From: Cephalopachus bancanus | Lineage: Eukaryota > Chordata > Mammalia > Primates > Tarsiidae | Reading direction: 5' to 3' | NCBI GenBank assembly: GCA_027257055.1 | Contig: JAPVLO010000322.1 | Location: 682,001 to 746,000, forward strand | Length of the DNA: 64,000 nucleotides | Shown: piece by piece, positions 56,094-64,000 of the stretch | How the letters are laid out: the number at the start of each line of letters is the position of its first letter | How positions within the stretch are numbered: the stretch's first letter is position 1 | The notes under the pieces: model-generated | The model's input: only the letters and a program-made list of their open reading frames with translations | The model's database searches: none | Told to the model about the DNA's origin: nothing | Translations under genes and position numbers: made by a program

Positions 56094-58402
56094 TTTTTTT
56101 TTAGACATATGTATTTATTTGTATGTTTGAAGTTTACATACATGCCATGACTCCAATGTAATAAAAAATAAACTCTCTTAGCCGGGCTCGGTGGCTCAGC
56201 TTGTAATCCCGCGCCTTTGGGAGGCTGAGGTGAGTGGATTGCCTGAGACCGCGGGTTCAAGACCCGCCTGGGCAATTGGTGAGACCTCATCTCTACAATA
56301 AATCAAAATTAGCCGGGCATGATAGCATGTGCTTGTAGTTCCAGCTACTTGGAAGGCTGAGGCAGAAGAAGCCCAGCAGGTCGAGGCTGCGGTGGCGGGA
56401 GCAGCCACTGCACTCCAGTATGGGTGACAGAGTGAGACTCCAACTCAAAACAAACAAACAAACAAACAAACAAGCTCTTAACAGCTTTGTATCCTGTACC
56501 CCAAGCAAATCCAGAAAGTAGAGCATGTATACCTATTTCACAGAGTCGCATACAAGAGAAAACCAATTAAGGAGGACTGGAAAACCAACCAGGCCTAATG
56601 GGTGTGAGACAGACCAAGAACTCTCCTAAGGGATGCCACAGGAGAAGAAATAGAAGTCTACACAAAGAACTTTATTTTAACATTTAAAGAATCACATATT
56701 CATTCCAACAGCTTCACCAGTCTTGACCACCCAATAAGTTATACACTCACTCAGATAATTCAAGGGTATTGCACAGCTCGTTAACTGATCAAGTTAGGGC
56801 AAAGTGGTCACTCTCCCTACAACCAGACTCTAAATTTGTCTCCTGCAAGAACACCATGCCTGGCCCGGGCTGCAGGGTACTGCCGTCAAAACTTGCCTCC
56901 AGATAACAAACCAGTAAAAGCCAGTAAAAGCAGCACGATTCCTGTGGTTATTTCACAGTGTCACGCTTATTGCATGGAGCTTTCTGAATAGGGAGGTTGA
57001 AGCACTGCCTGCTCAGTAATACATTTCTTGTGGTTCTCTAGGTTGAGTACAGCAGTCAACAATGAAATAAATTTCAGTAGTGTGTTCCTAACATTATACA
57101 GCAGCCCTGGCTCAAGGATTTCTCCCCCTGCACGATTCCTAAGACTGTTCACTGGCTGATTCTTTGTTTTGGCAATTTGATGGTTTTGATGAATTGGCTG
57201 TGATCCAGGGGTGTTCAGGTACTGCCCTTAGTGTTAGCCTCTGGCTTGGAGTGTGTTTCAGCAGTCTCAAAATGAGGTCCTGGCTCCCTCTGTGACAGAG
57301 TCAGGGAATGTGAATTCAATCCGTGATATTCTTCTGTAGGTTTCTGGGTTTATGCTTGCTTCAGAGGGAGAATTCCCAACTAAAAACTCATAGCAGAGAA
57401 CACCCAGCCGCCAGAGATCTACTTTCTCATCATGCATCCAACATTCAGACATCTCGGGGGGCAGGTAGTCCAGGGTGCCACAGAGAGTGGTTCTCCTTGA
57501 GGATGGAGTGTGTACTGACCACCCAAAATCTGCAATCTTCAGCTCTCTAGCTGATCCAAGAAGCAGGTTCTCTGGCTTAATACCTCTATGAATGACTCTC
57601 TTTGAATGACAGTAGGACAGGGCATTTGCCAATTCTGTGATATAAGCAGCTGTTCTCCACTAATCAAATTTTGAAAGTTTCTGAAGTTCTCTATAGACTG
57701 TTCCAAGTGGCTCATATGCTAGAATTAGGTAAACTCTGGTGGCATCATGGAAATAACCATACAGTCTGAAATTATTAAGATGCCGAAGGTAGGACTATAT
57801 TTCTATGTCTTCTGAGCTGATGCTCCACTCCAGCTTTCTCCAGCTGAACTTTAAACAGCACTTTAAGAACCAGAGACAAATAAACATTTGCCTCTCTCTC
57901 GCCAAATAAACATTACCAAATCTTTCTTTACCCAACTAGTGACCAATTTCAAGATCTTCCAAAGCCCATTGGCTCTTTTTTGATTCTTCATTTTTCTGTT
58001 TTGATATCAGTTCCTCCTTAGGATTATTTCCAGCTGCTGATGGCTGGCACTGCTTGCTCTTTTGGGTGTTGCTCTGTGACTTGGAGACAGGATGAGGCAC
58101 ACCAGTTGCCTGCAATTGCCTCTGCTTCTGGTCCAGCTTCTGACTGGACATAAGTTTTTGTGATTGCGAAGGAACATGCTGGGAGGAATTTGAAGGACAC
58201 AAGACTTGCTGAGCCTGGCCATTGATGGCAGGTAACGGATTCTGACAAGGAAGTTGCTGAGTCACAGGAACACGTTTTGGACCTTTAAGTGGAACCATAG
58301 TCTTAATAGGCTCTGAAATGCAGTTTTCTTTAGATCTGTCCATGATGCCCATCGGCTACTGACTCTGATCCAAGGACCTGAGTCCTCCAAGAGCTCAGCC
58401 AG
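56094..58402 (-). pseudogene. AURKA-ps: AURKA processed pseudogene
   Basis: AURKA is the mitotic Aurora A Ser/Thr kinase. This intronless copy has a 5'UTR remnant (GGCTGAGCTCTTGG on the minus strand near 58400), a start at 58343 ([10 protein letters not shown]) and an N-terminal frame to about 57936 that ends at a stop just after EDLEIGH, where the kinase domain should begin. The glycine loop (GKERFGNVYLAR) is altered. A later frame (57632-57267) keeps [11 protein letters not shown] and DFGWSVH, but the HRD catalytic Asp is Gly (HRGIKPEN). The 3'UTR, with AATAAA-like signals and a T9 run on the plus strand (56094-56102), marks the poly(A) end. Not functional as a kinase. Confidence 0.95.
56180..56476 (+). 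mobile_element. Young Alu in the 3'UTR of the AURKA pseudogene
   Basis: ctctta duplicated target. Tail is a caaa repeat (aaacaaacaaacaaac). Hairpin region gcgggttcaagacccgcc. The right arm is shortened. Confidence 0.94.
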
Positions 58403-58449
58403 ACATTGCACTTCTTGATCACAATAATCAATTCAGAGAAAAACACATA

Positions 58450-58858
58450 AAGAACTTCTTAATTTTTTTAATAAATAACTGTGTACTATTTCATTGTATG
58501 AATATATCATAATTAGTTTACCAGTGCCCTACTAATGGACATTTAGGTGATTTTCAATCTTTTCCTAGCTGTTGTTGCCATGAATAACTTTGCATACAGA
58601 TCAATTCTCACAGATATGCAAAATCTGAAACATAAATTCCTAGAAGTTAAATTTCTGAGACAAAAGGTTCATGCATTTATAATTTTCATCGATATTGCCA
58701 AATTGTCTACTACTGAGGTTGAAGCAATTTACACTCCCTCCTAAAATGTGTGAGATATGTTTACCATACTCTGGCCAAAACAATATTATCAAAATTTTTT
58801 TATCTTTGACAGTCTAATGAATGAAAAATGAAATGCCAGTCCAGTTTTAATTTATATT
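58450..58858 (-). mobile_element. Old L1M ORF2 fragment, antisense
   Basis: tactaatggacatttaggtgattttcaatc..., aaattcctagaagttaaatttctgagac..., tttataattttcatcgatattgccaaattg..., ttgaagcaatttacactccctcc is the inverted 3' part of old L1 ORF2/3'UTR. Confidence 0.75.
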
Positions 58859-58860
58859 GT

Positions 58861-59060
58861 TTTTTTTTTTTTTTTTGAGTTGGAGTTTCACTCTGTCACC
58901 CAGGATGGAGTGCAGTGGTATGCTCACGGCCACTGCAGCCTTGACCTGCTGGGCTCAGGCAATTCTTCCACCTCAGCCTTCTAAGTAGCTGGAACTACAG
59001 GAGTGTGTTGCCATGCCTGGCTTGTTTTTGGGGATTACAGGCTTAAGCCACCACACCCGA
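58861..59060 (-). mobile_element. Alu with left-arm deletion, antisense
   Basis: Right arm complete, then jumps from gccatgcctggcttgttttt to ggggattacaggcttaagcc. Target-site duplication ttatattg. Confidence 0.9.
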
Positions 59061-59118
59061 CTTATATTGCTTTTATTATGAGTGAGAATGAGCATTTTTC
59101 ATAGGTTTAAGAGCTTGT
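59061..59118 (-). mobile_element. Continuation of the old L1M fragment
   Basis: ttatgagtgagaatgagcatttttcataggttt continues the phrase broken by the Alu. Confidence 0.6.
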
Positions 59119-59986
<868 letters not shown>

Positions 59987-60011
59987 AAAGTTGTTTTTAA
60001 AAAATTTTAGC

Positions 60012-61506
60012 ACAGCCTCCATCATCAACCACTGGGGAGAGGAGAACCTATTCAGTAAATGGTGCTGAGAAAACTGGCTGACCACATGCAGAAGATTAAA
60101 ACAGTCCCTTACCTATCACCATACACAAAAATCAACTCTAAATGAATCAAAGACCTAAACGTAAAACCTCAAACTATAAGAACCTTAGAAAATGCAGGAT
60201 ACACCCTTATGGAAATTGGAACTGGCAACCAATTCCTGATCAAAACTCCAAGTGCCCATGCCATAAGAGATAGGATAGACAAGTGGGACATCATCAAACT
60301 GACAAGCTTCTGCAAAGCCAAAGAAACCATTGAGAGAGCGGGAACACAGTCCACAGACTGGGAAAAAAATATTTGCAAACTGTATATCTGACAAAGGCCT
60401 AACATCTAGGATCTACAAGGAACTCAAATGTGCTGAAAAGAAAAAAACAAACAGCTCCATTACAAAGTGGGCAAAAGATATGAATAGACACTTCTCAAAA
60501 GAAGACATACAAGCAGCCAACAGATACATGAAAAAATGCTCAGCCTTGCTAGTCATCAAAGAAATGCAAATTAAAACCACACTGAAGCCGGGCTTGGTGG
60601 CTCAGTTTGTAATCCGTCGCCTTGGGAGGCTGAGGTGAGTGGATTGCCTGAGCCCGCGGGTTCGAGACCCGCCTGGGCAACTTGGTGAGACCTCACCTCT
60701 ACAATAAATCAAAAATTAGCCATGCATGGTAGCGTGCGTCTGTAGTTCCAGCTACTTGGAAGGCTGAGGCGGAAGGATCGCCGGAGCCCAGGATGTCGAG
60801 GCTGCGGTGGCCGGGAGTGGCCACTGCACTCCAGTCTGGGTGACAGAGTGAGACTCCAACTCAAAAATAAAATAAAATAAAATAAAACCACACTGAGATA
60901 CCACCTAACTCTAGTCAGAATGGCCATCATCAATAACTCAAAAAACAACAGATGCTAGAGAGGATTTGGAGAAAAGGGAACATTTCTACACTCTTGGTGG
61001 GAGTGTAAACTAGTTCAGCCTCTGTGGAAAATTGGCCTCCCATACGACCTTGCAATCCCCCTACTGGGAATATACCTGGAGGGACTCAAATCACTCTATG
61101 AAAAAGATATCTGCACACGCATGTTTATTGCAGCATTATTTACAATAGGAAAAACATGGAACCAACTGTGCTACCCATCAAAAGAAGACTGGATAAAAGA
61201 AATGTGGTACATATACACAATGGAATATTATGCAGCCACAAAGAAGGGCAAAATTATGAACTTCGCAGCAACTTGGATGGACTTAGAGGCTATAATACTG
61301 GGTGCTCTATCACAGAAAGAACCAAGTATCACATGTTCTCACTCATAAGCAGACCTTGTACAACTATGGTAATACTGTAAGAAAGGAAGTGGCAGTAGTG
61401 GGAAACTGCTAGGGGAGGGGGGCACACCTCATCAACAAGGGTACCTGCATATTGAACATTTGTATACCTAATTCTGAATTGTACCCCATATATTTAAAAC
61501 AAATAA
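60012..61506 (+). mobile_element. 5'-truncated L1 ORF2 end and 3'UTR
   Basis: Starts at cagcctccatcatcaaccactggggagagg, equivalent to about 47508 in the other L1. Holds the frame with [48 protein letters not shown] and MFIAALFTIGKTWNQ, then AATKKGKIM..., ending in ttaaaacaaataatttaaaaaatt. The 3'UTR lacks the extra G-rich repeat of the other copy. A tttaaaaaatt sequence on both sides is a weak target-site candidate. Confidence 0.92.
60586..60883 (+). mobile_element. Young Alu in L1 ORF2
   Basis: Duplicated target aaaaccacactga, taken from L1, at about 60573 and 60885. Hairpin gcgggttcgagacccgc is perfect. Confidence 0.96.
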
Positions 61507-61529
61507 TTTAAAAAATTATCACCAAAAAA

Positions 61530-61920
61530 TTAAAGTAAGAAGTAAAAATTTGCCTTTCTAACTCCAGATCCTAAAAGTGATTACTGCAAACATGTTAGTG
61601 TGTATTCTTCTGGACTTTTACTTATGTTCCTATAAATATATTTATATAGATAATTTCATTTTTACAGGAAATATGTATGTATATGTTATACATATACATA
61701 TATACTTCTGTAATATACATGAACGCTAAACTTGAATTTTCATTTCATGTATCACAGAACTTTTTCAAGGTCTGTCTCTTATTTTGTATGGCTACTTAGC
61801 ATATTTGAGGTATGCCATAATCTAGTTAACTATTTCCTCTTTGACTTTTAAATTTTTCCAATTTATTAAATTCAAACAATGCTGCAACAAATCTTCCAAA
61901 TGCATTTTGATTTTGGACCA
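61530..61920 (-). mobile_element. Old L1M fragment, antisense (tentative)
   Basis: AT-rich sequence with attaaattcaaacaatgctgcaacaaatc and, after the Alu at 61925, ggctctattcctagaaatgg, a typical inverted old L1 3' region. Confidence 0.5.
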
Positions 61921-61924
61921 AGAC

Positions 61925-62212
61925 TTTTTTTTTTGAATCAGGGTCTCACTCTGTCGCCCAGGTTGGAGTGCAGACCACAGCCACTACAGCCTCGACCTGC
62001 TGAATTCAGGCAATCCTTCCACCTCAATCTTCCATGTAGCTGGAACTACATACAGAGGTGCACCACCATGCCCAGCTATTTTAAAAATTTATTGTAGAGA
62101 CAAGGTCTCACCTGGTTGCCCAGGCTTGTCTCAAACCCCTGGACTCGGGTAATTCTTTCACCTCTGCCCCCCAAAGTGCTGGGATTACAGGCATGAGCCA
62201 CCGTGCCTGGCT
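61925..62212 (-). mobile_element. Alu, antisense
   Basis: Target-site duplication aagactt. Older type, right arm partly deleted (cagaccacagcc). Confidence 0.92.
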
Positions 62213-62417
62213 AAGACTTATTTTTGTTTTGTTCTCTGCACACATTTTTATGTATGTGTGCTATTATTTCTTTGGGCTCTATTCCTAGAAATGGTCTTTG
62301 GCTACTCTAAATGGTAAATTGGTCTGACGCTAAGTAGAGTAGTCAGTGATGGGAAAGGCTCCCACTTAAATATTTTACCTATCACTTTCAGCATGCCAAA
62401 CAATGTCTTCTTAAATA
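62213..62417 (-). mobile_element. Old L1M continuation (tentative)
   Basis: tgctattatttctttgggctctattcctagaaatggtctttggc continues the inverted L1M sequence. Confidence 0.45.
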
Positions 62418-62426
62418 TGACTTCCA

Positions 62427-62712
62427 GCCGGGCTCAGTGGCTCAGCCTGTAATCCCGCGCCTTTGGGAGGCTGAGGTGAGTGGATTGCCTGAGCCCACGG
62501 GTTTGAGACCCACCTGGACAGCGAGACCTCATCTCTACAATAAATCAAAAAATCAGCCAGGCGTGGTAGCACATGCCTGTAATTCTGGCTACTTGGAAGG
62601 CTGAGGCGGAAGGATCGCCGGAGCCCAGCAGGTCGAGGCTGCGGTGGCCGGGAGCGCCCACTGCACTCCAGTCTGGGCGACAGAGTGAGACTCAAACTCA
62701 AAAAAAAAAAAA
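62427..62712 (+). mobile_element. Young Alu, sense, five-base-deletion subtype
   Basis: atgacttcc on both sides. cagcgagacctcatc and aaaaaatcagccaggcg. Confidence 0.95.
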
Positions 62713-62769
62713 AATGACTTCCTCTTCATATATAAATAGCTATATATTCCCTGGAACATATGGCATTAC

Positions 62770-62890
62770 AGTTCATCAGTGGCAAAGCATTCTTGACTGA
62801 CTGCTGGGTTCTGTGGACTAGAAGGACTGAGACACATAAAAGTTCCTGTCCTCCAGCTCACAATCTTCTAGAGAAACTAGAAAAGAAATA
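62770..62890. repeat. Old L2-like fragment (tentative)
   Basis: gtggactagaaggactgagacacataaaagttcctgtcctccagctcacaatcttctagag resembles the middle of L2 3' sequences. Confidence 0.4.
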
Positions 62891-63071
62891 ATCCACATGA
62901 AACAAGAAATAATTGCCCTTGTCAAGACTTCTACTCTGATGTCCTGGAGCATTCTCTAGGATGGCAAGGGTATAACCTAAGGTTGGCTGGTTTTATGTGC
63001 ATACTCCTTAAATCACAAAAGGAAGGAATGGCTCCAGATGTTAGCAAGAGGCATTATAATGATTCCATTTG

Positions 63072-63338
63072 GTCAGGTGCAGTGGTTTATGCCTATGATC
63101 CCAGTACTTTGGGAGGTAGAGGATTGCCTGTGTCCAGGAGTTCTGGACCAGATGGGCAACTTGGTGAGACCTCATCTCTACGATAAATCAAAAAATAAGC
63201 CAGGCATGGTAGGGCCCACCTGCAGTCCCAACTATTGGAATGCTGAGGAGGAAGGATCGTCTGAGCCTAGCAGGTTAAGACTGTGGTAGCCGTGATTGTG
63301 CCACTGCACTCTAGCCTGAGCGACAGAGTGAGAGTCCT
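63072..63338 (+). mobile_element. Alu, sense, tail replaced by CA repeat
   Basis: gtcaggtgcagtggtttatgcc to gagagtcctac. Flanks gattccattt and gattattccatt suggest the original target duplication. Confidence 0.9.
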
Positions 63339-63373
63339 ACACACACACACACACACACACATACACACACACA
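63339..63373. repeat. (CA)n microsatellite in an Alu tail
   Basis: About 17 CA units with one TA, grown at the 3' end of the Alu. Confidence 0.95.
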
Positions 63374-63602
63374 GATTATTCCATTAGGCTGGAGGTCAGA
63401 GTAGCTCCTCTCCAATGTCCCTCTGCATACCTTCATGTGGTAAACATTTACCTACTTCTATTCCATATCAGGTGCTGGGGAGGAATGGAATCCTTGCATT
63501 GAAGTGCCCAGAAATATATCATCATGTTCATTCTGGGTAGCAAAAGGTAGAATATTCCAGTATTTGGTCTAGAAAAACTCAGGCTGACAACTGATATGTT
63601 TT

Positions 63603-63668
63603 TGTTGTTTTGGGGTTTTTTGGGGGGGTCGGACTCACTCTGCCCAGGCTGGAGTGCAGTGGCATGCA
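63603..63668 (-). mobile_element. Alu scrap, antisense
   Basis: ttttttgggggggtcggactcactctgcccaggctggagtgcagtggcatgc; only the start of a right arm. Confidence 0.75.
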
Positions 63669-63684
63669 CTGTACTTTTTATTGC

Positions 63685-64000
63685 TGAATATTATTCCATG
63701 GTATATTAATTTCCTAGAACTGCCATCACAAATACCACAAACTTGGTGGCTTAAAATGCCAGACATGAATTCTTTTCTTGTTCTGGAGGCCAGAAGTCTG
63801 AAATCAAGGTGTCAGCATGGCCACACTCCTTTTGAAGGCCCTAGGGGAGGATGCTTCTTTGCCTGCTCCAGCTCCTACTGGCTCCAGCTGTTCCTTGGCT
63901 TGTAGGAGCATCACTCCAATCACCGCTTTTGCCTTGACATGGCCACCTTCATGGTGTCTGTGTCTTCTCCTTTCCTGTCTCTTATAAGGACACTTGTCTT
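63685..64000. repeat. Old interspersed repeat (class unassigned)
   Basis: cctagaactgccatcacaaataccacaaacttggtggcttaaaatgcc...ttctggaggccagaagtctgaaatcaaggtg...cttggcttgtaggagcatcactccaatc is a widespread old mammalian repeat phrase; I do not assign its class. It runs off the window edge. Confidence 0.55.

Overview
This is a vertebrate, almost certainly primate, nuclear genomic window. It is packed with dimeric 7SL-derived Alu elements: I count roughly 65 Alu copies or monomers, about one per kb. None carries the diagnostic sequence of human AluS or AluY, and none has the strepsirrhine-type right arm that I remember. The young copies form a distinct family: they end in ...gagactccaactcaaaa, carry tctctacaataaatcaaaaa between the arms and have a modified B-box region. 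The best inference is a tarsier, but this is inferred from the repeats and the organism is not stated.

The only functional gene I can support is the 5' end of MACF1 (microtubule-actin crosslinking factor 1, a spectraplakin), on the minus strand. Two CpG islands mark two promoters. The upstream island (about 36.2-37.65 kb) holds a probable non-coding first exon with a GTAAGG donor at 37049. It feeds the coding exon at 34094-34356, which starts MSSSDEETLSERS. The downstream island (about 15.0-16.3 kb) holds an alternative first exon, 15470-15563, encoding MAGYVPGQQP...AYEDVLERYK. Both coding exons end one base into a codon, so either can splice to the same shared calponin-homology exon, which would lie beyond position 1 and is not visible. 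The rest of 1-37 kb is intron; 38-64 kb lies upstream of the gene.

The upstream half holds retrotransposon-derived material. Two 5'-truncated L1 ORF2/3'UTR fragments lie at 46.47-49.12 kb and 60.01-61.5 kb. Two processed pseudogenes sit tail to tail: TBRG4/FASTKD4 (plus strand, about 52.55-55.93 kb, broken by four Alus) and AURKA (minus strand, about 58.40-56.09 kb, one Alu in its 3'UTR). Older L2, MIR and L1MA-type copies fill much of the remaining sequence, with GT, CT, GA, CA and TA microsatellites.

The observations most worth checking are: (1) the young Alus have turned their B-box region into a perfect tRNA T-arm-like hairpin with compensatory changes; (2) a trimeric Alu with one target-site duplication; (3) an Alu-L1 composite flanked by one perfect 13-base duplication; (4) a roughly 95-base block plus adjoining Alu duplicated at 28.95 and 42.29 kb, on either side of the first MACF1 exons; (5) several Alu-on-Alu insertions at the same site. 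Nothing in the window looks like a new protein-coding system.
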